Assembly: GCF_001649575.2 (NCBI RefSeq)
Contig: NC_051443.1
Span: forward strand, 15,490,421-15,554,420
Source: Kryptolebias marmoratus
Taxonomy: Eukaryota > Chordata > Actinopteri > Cyprinodontiformes > Rivulidae
DNA: 64,000 nt
Reading direction: 5' to 3'
The notes beneath the pieces were generated by a model. That model saw only the letters and a list, made by a program, of their open reading frames with translations. It had not been told where the DNA came from and did no database searches. The position numbers were made by a program, and so were the translations under genes. Of the stretch, positions 33,950 to 45,942 are shown piece by piece; positions within the stretch are counted from its first letter, which is position 1, and the number at the start of each line of letters is the position of its first letter.

Positions 33950-34235
33950 ATAAACAATACCGACGGCACTGAAAACACGGGTGCTGAGAAAGGCAGCACA
34001 ATGAGCCGCGTTCAATGCGTTTAGTATAATGCTACAGTCAGTAAGCAGAAAAGCGCATGCTGCAGCATAAGTCGACAATGCATAATGCTACATCGAGATG
34101 AGCAAACAATAGGCACGTGCTGATGTGGAGTCAACAATGCAAAACACCGCACCTTAATGTGTCTGGGCCAAACAATGTAAAAGCCGATTATGCAAATTGG
34201 GGTTATCGAGGGCATTGCGATGTAACAATGGCGCC
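33950..34235. repeat. Degenerate 56-60 bp tandem repeat with ACAAT motifs
   Basis: The 10-mer ATAATGCTAC occurs at 34026 and 34082, exactly 56 bp apart, with similar following sequence (GCA..., GTC, ACAATGC). ACAAT occurs at 33954, 33998, 34075, 34106, 34134, 34172 and 34225, always on the plus strand. The block is richer in CpG than its surroundings. Confidence 0.65.
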
Positions 34236-34760
34236 AAGTTGATTGGGCTGTGTTAGTGTGTGTGCATGCATGTGTGTTTCTGCACAAGCAGTTCCCTTGG
34301 GTTTCTTTTTTCCCCCCACAGATGCCCTTCCCCAAACCCCTCTATCCCATGGTCTCCTTTCTGAGGCCTCATTATAGAGGCTGCTGTCAATCGAAAGGTC
34401 AGGGGTCATGGCAGAGGTTCAGATTGATCAATACCCCCCGGCCTGATCAATCAACTTGTCTTTTCATCTCCACCAATGGGATACCAGCTTGCATCAAAAC
34501 AATGGAGGGAGAGGAAAAAAGAATGTCAGAAAGAATTAGGATGGGGAGAATGTAAACACGCCTGCCTCGCTGAACAGATTCCAGAAGCTTCTTTTTTTCC
34601 CCACACTTTGGAATGACATTGTCGAGGACACTGATGAGTGGCGTGCGTCATCGTGATGCACCTGTAATGCCCTTGGGTCCTTCTGTGTTTGCTACAGATT
34701 CCAGACACTTTGTGGGAGATTTGGATCTCTGGCTGCATGATGATCTGTTCCCCATGGCAA

Positions 34761-34862
34761 TAGCACACACACAGACACAGACACAAATACACACGCATGC
34801 ACACATACAAACACGCATGCATACATACACAGACACACACACACACATATACATACATACAT
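34761..34862. repeat. Interrupted (AC)n/(ATAC)n microsatellite
   Basis: ACACAC, ACACAG and ATACATAC runs; the ORFs on both strands are low-complexity artefacts. Confidence 0.9.
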
Positions 34863-37800
34863 AAACTGGCCATCTTCAACCTCTGTGCTAAAACCATATT
34901 TTTCAGCTTAGCTTTGTAGAACTACATATTCATATTGATACCCTGTTAGTGTAAAAACTGCTTTTGTAAATAAAGTATCATCAACAATTAGGATATCGAA
35001 ATACAAAATATTAATTTATAAATCACCCAATTTCACACTTTAAAACTACAAGATACAAGCAGCCTTTTAGCATTGGCAGACTTATGACAATTCCAATGAT
35101 CCATTAGCTTTAATCATAAAACAGGCTTAATAAATGGGTCATTTTTCAGTATCCTCTCAAATTATAATTGCCCAGTGTGTATTTTGCCAAGGAATTATTC
35201 TCCCCAAGGAATAATTCCAGTCACCAAGTAGTTACAAATCATGGAAATGAGATGATGGAATATAGAAGTGAAAGGCACTCAATGCTAAATCATTAAAAAT
35301 GTGCTTTCTTTACCTCTGCTCCGCAGCAACACTTCGCATGACATTGGCTTTACGGAGAGCCAAGTAGAAATGAGCTGTACTGGGCTGTTTTGTAGTGGAA
35401 AATACATTTTGTAAAACTAGTCAGACTCTTAACAACATAGTCGTATCGTGATAAAACTTACAAATAAAACTGCAGTGAGCTCTATAATAGCATGGTTTGC
35501 TTCATAGTTTTAAGTGGTGACTTTGGACTGCAACCAGTTCCTGATCAGACATTTAACCAGCTCTGTCTTCTCTTCTGAATTTTTATTTTATTTTGATTTT
35601 TTAAATCATACAAGAATATCACAGACAAGGAAGTTAAAGCTCTACTCTAAAATCCTGCACCTCCAAGCTTAATGTGTAACATCATTATAAAAAGCATTTG
35701 GGGAATGCCCGTTCAATGGCTAGTTTGGGATACCTAAAAACAAACTTGTGAGCTCACACATTTACATTTAGCGGGGAGAGGCTATAAAGATTTAAACCGA
35801 TGTACTCATTACTGCAGACCTTGTATGTCCCTCTCAGATCCAGTAGCAAGGGCAACATAAGTCCAAGACAATTACATGGCCGATTAGAAAAAATAAAGAC
35901 TAAAGTCAGTAAATCTAGTGGTAATGATGAAGTCCGGGCACTTTATTAAGCAGCAGGTGAGTCCTTCTATGTTTTATTGTTCTCCTGCATACTTATTTTG
36001 TCATCAATTAACGAGAAAATAAACTATAATCTTCCTGACAGATCATCCTCCTCCTGGCAGCAAAGACTTTTTTTTTTTTTTTTTTACCTCCCCCTCCTCT
36101 TTACTTTAGAGATTAACTTCCTCCATCACAACTTATCATCACTTCTTGTTATCTCATGCAACAGCAACAGGAGGAGAATTGGACCCACTGTCTGGATCGT
36201 AACATTTTAGATCAATCAGTGACAAATGAGCAGAACAGCGTGAACGTTCTGGAAATAGAGTCTTAAAGAGACACTAGTTAAAACGTGATTGAGACAGATG
36301 ATGAGAAGGGGTTCTGGAGTAACTTACACCATGGGATTTTCCCTTCTTGTTTGTTAAATCTCATTTTGTAGAAGACCCTTCAAAATAAAACCATGAACCC
36401 TGTAACTGAGCAACACAGACTAACTGAGCAAATGCTACTTCATCAACTGTCTAGTTGATCAGCTAGAACACCAAATGTTCATATTTTATGCTCTGTGTGT
36501 AAAAGAGTCGTTAAGTCATTCTTTTAAATATATAACTAAGGAACAGCACAGGACGAACTGCGGTTTAGGTGGAAAAGAACGAGGAGGTTAAGAACTTGAT
36601 TTCAATAGACTTCATTTCAGATGGTACACGTTTTATTTTAGTGAGCCGTCACCGCGGTCCATGGGGACTACACGTAACAACTCATTTGCAGAGAAGTTTG
36701 AAAGGTGCAGCAGATGGTGAACTGACTGAACGACTGAAGACACAAGAAAGGAATTTTAAAAAACGGGTACATAAAGAAACCAGCAACAGCAGGAACAGTT
36801 TGTACAGCAAGCAGCAAAAGAAACGAATCAAAGAAGTTGGTTTGGTTCAACTTGTCACACTTGGTCCAAATTTTTTTTTTTTTTTTTTACAGGATTATGA
36901 GAATGTGTCACACTGTTCATCAGGTCTGATGTCATACAAATTACTAATAAACAAATAAATTAGAGGGACAGAATTGTTTTGACCACTCTGCAGGGCCGGC
37001 CTTTGAGGTTAAAAAATAAATAATTCTGCCAGCAAGTAAGCCTCACAGCTGTCATAGCCTGATGTTAGGAGGTTAGAGTCCGAGAGGAAAAGAAAATGCA
37101 ATTTCTCCCATTTATCAAACATCTGCATTTCAGCCTCAGGGCTTTATACACAGCATTTGCTGTTAATTAGCACAAGTGAGGCATTTTATTTGACGCGCAG
37201 ATGCTGAGTAGCAGCGAGCCATTTTGTTTTATAGACTTTAGACCGTGCAGGAATGTAAACGAGACCAAAATATGTGAACAATATGAAGAAACAAACGTTT
37301 AAACGTATCGCAAATGTGAAAGAATAGAATTGGAAACATTTTTTTTTTAAAAAGTTGTTGATAAAGAGCTATGCCTTTATATGTATTTATAACGCCATTA
37401 ACGCACAAGTTCGCTAGATTTTATTAAAAAAAGAAAAGAACACCTCATAGTTATTTATTTGCCTTTTATGAACAAACCAGTAGGACATACGCAACATTAT
37501 TGGCGAGTTAGGTCGAGGTTAAACATCAGATTGTGTTGTTCATTATAAATAAACAGTCAGATTGATAGTCCTAGAAATAAAACTCACCCATAAATTGTTT
37601 TAAATTTAAAACAAAAACTGTTAACAGAAAAAGTTAAATCTAGTTGCAAAATCTTCACAAAATATGGTAAATTTTTCTTCCATAACTTTTTTACAGTTGA
37701 TGTTGTGAACTGATTAAATATAACAACACAATCTGAAGTACAGTGTTGTAGGAAGTGAAAACAAAAACAGCCTAGTTAGTGGTATCCCAACGATCAGAAG

Positions 37801-39384
37801 TTAAACTCAGTCCAGTGGATTACATAATCGTGCATGCGTTTAATTTGGTCATACATATTGCATCTCCTATGGCTTTGAGAGGGCCATGAGAAGGCCCCAA
37901 ATCAATACTTTTGATCTCCGGCGAGAAGAAATTGAAGTGAGCCAAGTGTGTGATGTGTGTGTGTGCATGCGTATACGTGTGTATGCCCAGGTTTCCAGAG
38001 TGAGCGAAGCAGACAGGCGGACGGAGAGGTGTACCCGGTGTCTTTGAGGTCAGGGCCTAGGTGGAGTGTTAGCTGTAACGACACCTGACAGCGACTGGCT
38101 GGATTTGGCCTGGCAGTTCTGTACATTCGTGTCACTACCAATAAAAGTCAGCACCTGCTGAGCGGGAGAAACCTCTGTCCCGGTGCCACGGGGTTCTCCA
38201 CGCAGGACAAAGAGCAGAAGATGAGAACACTTCCTTCCTCCTGTCCCAGCCTGTCCCTCCGATGCTCACTGAGCAGACGAGTGGCGACAGCTGCGGCGGC
38301 CATTGGTCGGTTCAGGAGCGAAGGTGGCAACCCTGTCAGTGCCACAGGTAGGCGCAGAGCTGCATGGCACCAGGTGATTGGAGCCACGATGAAACCTGGA
38401 TGTAGTGTTGTAACAGCCAAGGGCAAAAAGAAATCTGCAGAACTTTGTGTTACTGGAGTTTGAAGTGTCGTACTGTGCAAAGCAAAGGCATCAATCGTTT
38501 TGAGTTAAATCTCAGATATATCAGTTGATGGATAAACATCCATCCAGGGAGCTAACAGTTTTGTTGCTCCATATTCTCCTTTGGAAAATAACTCCTAAAA
38601 CAGTTCTTTGTCCTTATGAAGCAAAGCAAATTAGCCTTTTTGCCATTTTAGTATGTCATTTTCACTGGTGTTGCCTTTAATGTGACCACTCTCCTGACTG
38701 ATCAAGTCATTTACTGCCACCTAATGTTCACATCAGGACATTCAGAGGGATACCCCCCTTTACACTTTTTCTTTTTTGTTGTTTGTTTGTTGCTGCAGTA
38801 CATTTATCACAGCTCAACTGCACTTAGTCCAGATTAATGCTCTTAAAATCTGGCATCAGTGAAAAGTAAAATGTTGAGTGTTTTGTGTGGGCGTAGACCG
38901 CAAATCAGCCCAGAGATATTCCTCCGTACTTCCTTTGAGGAAAAAAAAAAAATTTAAAAAGCTGATGTGCAACTTCTCTGTAACCCAGCAAAAAAAAAGG
39001 AAGTAATTGTGCCCCCCCCTACACATTTCTTTTCTAAATGACTGAAAATAAGGGCTGGCTCCTGAGCACTTAAGTTAAAAACAAACTCCGCATGTCACTG
39101 GAGTAATAGCCTGTGGGAAAACGTCACCTTCGGCAGCAGAGTGTGGAGGGCAGGAAGGGAAGGTGGTGGGGCAGGAAGGGAAGTGGCGGGGGAGGTAACT
39201 GTGGCCGTATGTGCTGCAAATTAGCCTTTAGTAAGCAGCTCCTTATGTCCTCCTGTTTGGAGTTACAGAAGGGAGAGTGCAGGTGTTTCTGCATGGCTGC
39301 AGACCTCTACACCTTGGGGACCCACTGAACCGGAGGGGGGGGCAGCAAGCTGAGACGAACACTGACAAACACTTGCGCCCCCCC

Positions 39385-39410
39385 NNNNNNNNNNNNNNNN
39401 NNNNNNNNNN
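39385..39410. other. Assembly gap (26 N)
   Basis: A run of 26 N next to a poly-C tract and close to a purine-rich GGGAAGG block (39147-39200). Sequence is missing here. Confidence 0.99.
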
Positions 39411-42400
39411 CGTAGCCCCTTGAAGAACCTCTGCATGCACTTCTGAGCAGCCTCTGCATATTCGCTCCCCATGCCGGCCTTCAGTGGCTCTTTTCTTATA
39501 TAAAACCTGTCTCCCCCCCACATATGTGTGAGGCCCGCCTTCTGCCTCAGAAACTGTGAAAAGCTGCTTCATTTCTCTCTGGGTGGGAGCTCCAAGTCAA
39601 ACTAAAAACAAGTAAAAAGCTTTAATTTAAAAAAAAGGGATCACTTTACTTCATACCTAGTTTGAACTGAAGTGCAAGAACTAAAAAGACAATTTAAACG
39701 AATTTAAGTCCTTTCCGGGCTCTCTAATGCGCCAACTCCTGAATGAACTCAAAGTGCACTCACCGGTTTGACACAGATTTAAAGTTTATTCACACATAAC
39801 ATACTACAGTGGGTAATGTATTCAAGAAACATTGAACAGCGCTGTCATATATGTCACAGGAAAAAAACAAAACAACAACAACAAAAAAAGGAAACAAAAG
39901 ACCAAACCTTTTCTTTTCCGTTATATAAAAATAGTGTTGCTACAAAAGTATAAATTAGGTTTACTAATAAGACAACTGAGATCTGAATCTACACAGGAAA
40001 CTGCTGCCAAAGTGCGATTAAAAAGACTAAAGAAATGGAACGCAACGTTATTCTTTTGCGTTTGAGCAGAGTATAAAAAGAAATGCCTGTAAAATAGGAT
40101 GAAAGCAACACCGAGTTCTTAACCTGAATTACTAGATTAGATAAACAGATCTCCATGTTCGCATTCATAAACCACACTTTACAACTGAACTTTTATTGTC
40201 GGAATAAGTTAAAACCCTAAAAACAAAATAAAATTTACAGCTGAATTCAGTTTCCTAGTATTAGTATCTAAGTTGAGTTTTCTTCTATTATATCAAAACG
40301 TTTTGAAATGCTACTGTAGAAAAAAGAGGTATAATGTCATCGGTGCTCCCTACTTTTATCTCTTTAATGAAGGTGCCCCCTTGTGGCATAAAAACAGCAG
40401 TTCTCCCGTATTTACATCCTCCAAAAGATGGTCGACGCGCAGCCATGAACACCGACCAATAATCAGAACAGCTACTTCTACCTCGAAAGGTAAAAATTCA
40501 GTCATCTGACTCTTTCTGAGGCTCCTAATATCACCTCAGAGTCAATATGATTCATTTCCATCTGATGAGAAACACTGGTTTATAACATTATATATCATTA
40601 CTCTTATTAAAGGCATGCATATTTTAGATATACTTCTTATTTGATAAACAGAAAAATGCTATTTCTAAGAAAATCAAGTTGACATGTTTATGTCAACAAT
40701 GGCATTTGTCCCAGAGCATATCCTATTAATAACTGAAAGAAAACAGTAAGAAAAGTCCCTTCATCAGTATAACCGAGGATACCTGTTAAAACCACAACCC
40801 ATGGACAGTATTTTGACCATTTCTTTGACCAAACCTACCTTTCCTACGACAAACTGATTCCCAATCATTAAACAACAACACTGCCTTCTGAGTATCTGAG
40901 TACTGAGGTAAAACATTGGATCTGTAGTTGAATTGTTTTTAATTTAAATATACTTTATAATCATTTTCTTTTTTTTTTTCTTCTTTTTTACCAAAATATA
41001 TATAAAAACGAAGATATTCTGAAGAAGCCATGAGGAAGAGAAAGCATTTATGAAACAGTAAGCTTGGAGGTAAGAAGGCCTACAGTCTAGTCAAAAATGT
41101 TAAGTAGCTGAGAAACAACTTGCGATGTGGAGCTCCTGATATTTTTTTAAATGTAAATTTTAGTGTTTTACGCCTTTATTGCCACTTCTAAAAATACTGA
41201 CAATTATCATTTGTAAGAAAGCGGATAAATCGGAACTTCTGCAGACCAAACAGATTCTTAACTTCACACAGACCGTATTCTGATACATTTTGGCTTTACA
41301 GCGGTTCTGTTACGGTTCACACAGATGCCCGTTCCTTGTTTTTTGTACAGTTTACATTCACTTCGAACACAACCGCCGCGCCTTCGAGCCTCGAAAACGG
41401 ACAAAGTTTCAGCTCCAGTACTGATCACTGTGAGGGGTCAGGTGGCAGTTTTGATCGTCGTTGTCGTGATGCCGTACAAAGAAAGTCGTAACAGTGTAAG
41501 AAAGGTGGCGTCACTTCTGAGAACAGCATGTCAGTGTTTCTAAACGTCTGCAAAGCACCTCTACGAGATGAACAATGGAGAAATCTTGTGTCAAAAAATT
41601 ATTTAAAAAAAAAAAAACATGATTGGGACACTGGGTTATCCAGACACAAAAGCTAGAAAACACAACTTTTATAAACTCTTAATTATGAGGTAAAGGGGAC
41701 TTCTGTAACTCTGTTTATCAAATAATATATTTTTTAAAAGTGACAGTTTGCCTTTGGATGAAGGAGGACATAAATAAATAAACAAAACATATGGTGTTAA
41801 ATCAAATAACTGCACTGCAGCCTTAATGGAAAAGCTATGAGCTTAAAATAGCCTCAAAACACCACATATCCTTCTGTTAACACAAATAGAAGTCAGTACA
41901 CTTAAATTTAATATTATTGAGTCATTTTTTATATATTTTACAGTGGATTTCTGTTTTGGTGTTAAGTTATGACTGACCTGTTTTAGAAACTAAAGAACCA
42001 TAAAGCATGCACGCACTTTAAGCAGAACAGTTGCACAAGGTTTAAAAAGTAGTCGTGTGGCCACCAGAGGTCACTGTTTCCAACTCTCAGCTATCAAGTC
42101 CCTGCAAGCCTACGTGAAAAGGGGATTAAAAAAGCAAAATCATTTAAAAAATGTTTAAAAGAAGGCCATTAACGTACAGTAAAAAGGCATGATGACTGAA
42201 GGGTTTAAGATGAGCACACGGAAGAGACTTAAGGCCCAAAAACTGAGATAACAAACTAGTGATTGACTAGTTAATCCCCAAGGCAGCAAACAAACAGCAG
42301 AGCTTTCATTCTTCTAAGCCATTTTAGGAGGTATTACAGGTAGATGTTTACCAAAATATGAATATATATAAATATATAGGAAAAAAAAGATTACTTGACT

Positions 42401-43012
42401 TTGCTTTGAGTATGCATGAGATAACTTTAGTGAATCAACTGGTCAAGAACAACAACAACAACAAAAATTCCTCAGTGTTTCGTCTTTTCTTCCCAAATGG
42501 CACCAACCGTATTTGGGATGGAAGTTTCCTCAAAATGCCATGGTTAAGTATTCACCTCAGCAACGAGGTCACAGTTTTGCTTTCTTTTCGGTACAGTGAG
42601 GAAAAGTGGCGGTGCCTGCTCGGATGTGCTCATTCCTGAGAAAACCCTATTGATTTGACAAACGTTCGACAATTCGCAGTTGATAATTAACTCTAGGAGT
42701 GTCGTGAGAACAGTCAGAGAAACTTGGGAGCCGTTTGCTGTGATAAAGCTTATTGCCTTGAAAATGGAAATCTATAGCTTACATAAGGAAGACAATGTTT
42801 GTACTCGAATGATAAACTAGAAAGCAACAATAAATAAAGTAGTAACGTTTCCTATGAGCAGATGTTTTCTAACCGGGCGTGAAAAAATAAATACAAAATG
42901 CACATACGCGCTCAAAAAAATACGAGTCAAGTCTTGCAAACAAGCTTACCAAGTTCATGAGAAATAACAGTACTGCTGTTTATGGACGGGCAAAACATTT
43001 AAATATAATATA

Positions 43013-44150
43013 TAGTGCATTCTAAGCATGGGCCAGTATGAGATCCTGATGGTGTGATAACCTGACCATGCAGTTACCACGGTTTCACAGTATTAGGGAT
43101 GGGTGGGGGTTTTAAAATGGATGAAGTCTAGTTACGATGGGTGAATTAGACGAAATAATGCGACCGCTACGGCAGTCTTTTTTTATATTTTGTTTTACGT
43201 CCACAACTGGTAATAACGTGTCCAGTTATTGCCTAAGGTCATGCTTCCAGTCTGGGTGCTTCTTTTTGGCAGAAAACCGACTAAAAAAAAGATCTCTGAG
43301 CATTCCCAGCGTTTCTCTGCCATGGTAGTTTATTTTGAAAGAGTTACATATTGGAAACTATGGTCACGGGTGAGCTCAGCTTTACAGATAAAATACTGGG
43401 AGAGGGATTAAATATTCAATAAAAATTATCACATGAATTTGAAGTGGTTTTGCTTAAAACACATCCCTACACTAAGTTAAAAAGCCTAATTTATTTGCTT
43501 TTATTCAAAAACTGAAACGCACATACTACTATATGTACTATACAGCAGAGGTCCCCAAAACCCCGGGCCGTGGATCGGTACCGGTCCGTGGGTCATTTGG
43601 TACCAGGCCACAGAGAAAGAATAATTAACTGACGGTATTTCAGTTTTTTTAAATTTTCTGAGTCTGAATGACATTTATTTTGAAAACTGACCAGATTCTC
43701 TCCACTACATCTCTCTGACTCACTCTTGATGCGTGTCAGAATGCTTATCTAGGTCACATGATCCCTGACCGCTAAAAACAAACCCACAAGCAGCAAAATG
43801 AGTAAAAAACAAACGTCTCTGGAAGCCCTAGATGGGACCGTCTCATTACTGAGAAACAGGCTCAGGGCTCCCACTGATTCAGCGTTATGGGGAGCTGTAT
43901 TCTTTGTGCACTTTATATTTGTGGTGTCTCTTATTTTGAAGGGCATGTTTAAACATCGCCATATTGACCAGAGAACATCAGGGGGAGGAGAAGCTGTCAG
44001 AATATTCCTGTTCTTTGTGGAGTACACCACGCCTGTGTCATCTCTCTTTTTTTAAGGCATTTAAACTGTAGGAACCGTATGAGGCATGATACGTGACTTT
44101 TTAACACCGTGGTAAACTTTAAAACCTGTAACCGGCCCATGCCTAGTGCA
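43013..44150. mobile_element. Non-autonomous hAT-like DNA transposon with a nested hAT fragment
   Basis: An inverted pair, AGCATGGGCC (left, from about 43024) and GGCCCATGCC (right, to 44143), is flanked by TAGTGCA at 43013-43019 and 44144-44150, a likely target-site duplication. TTACCACGGT near the left end is also inverted near the right end. Inside, CAGAGGTCCCCAAAACCCCG (43546-43565), followed by GGTACCGGTCCGTGG, is the start of a Charlie-type hAT element. The ORFs in 43749-44055 are too short to encode a transposase. Confidence 0.6.
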
Positions 44151-44656
44151 CTGACACTACTCAACATTTAAAAATGGGTGTCTCTTTTCAGAGAGCTGAA
44201 TGATGGGGCATTCCTGAAATACCAGCACTGGAAACCATCATAAAGCAATGCCCGCAGAACGTTTACCTTCACTTTATTATTAATATTATCTTTTCTAAAC
44301 TAGAATACATACTAGGTTTTATCGTCTTAATACTCTGACGTAAGAACTTGTTTTTTTTTTGATAATGGTATTTATTTGGGGGGGAGTGCAATGTAAGACT
44401 TAAGGATTTCAGTAAAGAAATGTTAGCCACAAACAATTTGATGCTTTCTTCTTTGTACATGGAACAACAGCACTAAAATCAAAAGCTAAATTTGATTGAT
44501 TTAATGTCAGCTCTTCTGTGCAAGTCTAGTTTGACTTGAATATCAAGTAAAGAAAATATTCGATGATTTTTTTTTTTCACAATTGCTAATATAAAAGAAA
44601 AGCATCACAATATTCCAAATGTAAAATGAGTTACCTTTAAGCATTTTAAATTGAAA

Positions 44657-44679
44657 ATTTGCATGCAGTGCATGCAAAT
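44657..44679. promoter_or_regulatory. Perfect 23-bp palindrome with two octamer motifs
   Basis: ATTTGCATGCA, one base (G), then TGCATGCAAAT. Each arm contains the POU/Oct octamer ATGCAAAT (or its reverse). It lies in the candidate ZNF618 3'UTR. Function is inferred only. Confidence 0.4.
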
Positions 44680-45402
44680 CATTCAACGCTACATTTTATG
44701 GCCACTAATGTAACCATCAAATTATCTGCCCATTGTTAACGGCTGAATATAGTGAAATAGTTCCTTTTCAGTGATTTGTGTAAGTAAATTATAAACCTAG
44801 TTCCCTTTATTGTCAGAGGTGCAATTCGCAGTAATGCTTCACTCCGTAATTTGTTTGTCATACACCAATAAAAATAATAATGTACTGCAAATGCTACAGT
44901 AGTTCGCCTTTAGGTCCTTATTGAACAATTCTGATAAAGCAGGTTAGTTTCCAGAGGTGTGACAGTAGATTTAAGCAGTGAAAGCTGACTATACCTGAAA
45001 ATGTTGCCAACCAGTGAGGATAACAGCACTGAAGCCTTGTAGCAGTTTAATCATTAGACTGGAGTGATTCAGTTCACTGGTTGGGACCAGATGAAACTCT
45101 GCCTACACGGACAGTGTACCAAACACAACTTTGTAATTTGAGAGTTACCGTTTTTCCCCTGCTCTTCATTCGCTGCATTTTACATCAGTCCAGTCTTCAC
45201 ACAAAATATGTAATTAGTCATATTGTGTTTGCAACCTTTGAAAGTGAGGGTTTTTTTTCTGTAAATATCTGCTTTGAGAACTACTAAATGTTCCTGGACA
45301 CTGATGTTTACAATTTGTCTAACCCTACAGTATATAAATAAATGTCTTGAGTCATTGGTTGGGTGAAAGTTTGGTTGATTAGAGTATGTTGGGTTTTTTC
45401 TT

Positions 45403-45942
45403 CTAACCCATATTAGAGCGAAGGAAAATGAGTTTGTTCATCTCTTCAGCAGTGACTTGCTGCCTCCTCTTCATGGCCAGGCTCTGCTCGCACACAGTCA
45501 CACACTCGCTGCGTATGCCCACAGCAGGAACTGCAAGGAGCCACAGAGCCAAGCGAGCAAGCCTGGGGAACTTCTCAGCGACCGTTGAGCTCCAATACTG
45601 GAAGAGATCCGGTGTGCCTTGGACCAAAGGCTCAGCCAGGTATTGGAAAATCTCTTGTCTAACTTGGCCCTGACCCTCATCGTTACTAGACACCGTGCAG
45701 GTGCCCCTCGAGGGGCCGCCGTTGTTTCCACTTCCCTCCATGCGGCTTACTTTAGGGGCAGAAGGGCCGTCTGCATCCCGCTCCTCTCCACCTGAAACTC
45801 CACCACCACTCATACCTCCATCCCTGCTTTCAGCAGCCATTTCGCACGCACGGGAAATGATGTCTTCGTGCTGGTAGGCCGGCACTGAACGCAGTTTGAG
45901 CTGCGGGTCCAGAACCATGGCAACCTGGTGGGCTCTTTCAAC
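45403..45942 (-). CDS. znf618: znf618 last coding exon: hAT C-terminal dimerisation domain
   Basis: 540 nt including the TAG stop (45403-45405), acceptor TTTTGTGTCCAG|GT, phase 0. Encodes VERAHQVAMVLDPQLKLRS, an acidic/Ser-Gly middle, then the hAT dimerisation motif PDLFQYWSS, KFPRLARLALWLLAVPA, ending LIFLRSNMG. In active hAT enzymes this domain mediates dimer formation; the fold is kept here. Confidence 0.95.
   Translation of the reverse strand, partial: VERAHQVAMVLDPQLKLRSVPAYQHEDIISRACEMAAESRDGGMSGGGVSGGEERDADGPSAPKVSRMEGSGNNGGPSRGTCTVSSNDEGQGQVRQEIFQYLAEPLVQGTPDLFQYWSSTVAEKFPRLARLALWLLAVPAVGIRSECVTVCEQSLAMKRRQQVTAEEMNKLIFLRSNMG

Larger units (their letters stand above)
26761..39769. other. 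Intergenic region between pappa and ZNF618
   Basis: No exon with protein similarity is recognised on either strand. It contains a Tc1-like relic (31345-31610), a tandem repeat with ACAAT in each unit (33950-34235), a CA-rich microsatellite (34761-34862), an imperfect palindrome (35191-35218), a GC-rich stretch at 37960-38460, and an N gap (39385-39410). TAAT-rich, ordered-looking stretches near 30000-30360 and 35040-35320 may be conserved enhancers. Confidence 0.7.
39770..45402 (-). other. Candidate long 3'UTR of ZNF618
   Basis: Downstream of the ZNF618 stop codon. A minus-strand AATAAA lies at 39785-39790, followed by a plausible cleavage zone near 39765. Other AATAAA candidates are at 44371-44376 and 44806-44811, so the true end is uncertain. 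The region contains a nested DNA transposon (43013-44150), and otherwise no coding sequence that I can support. Confidence 0.35.

Noticed and set aside
34600..34865. Cys/Val-rich ORFs on both strands
   Set aside because: Artefacts of the AC/GT microsatellite.
36569..36958. 129-codon plus-strand ORF with a Lys-rich region
   Set aside because: No homology I can name; it runs into a poly-T tract, and no promoter or splice evidence supports it.
38221..38463. 80-codon plus-strand ORF in a GC-rich block
   Set aside because: Composition explains the open frame; noted only as part of a possible non-coding region.
43798..44055. 85-codon plus-strand ORF (and 93-codon minus ORF)
   Set aside because: Both lie inside a non-autonomous DNA transposon and match no transposase domain.
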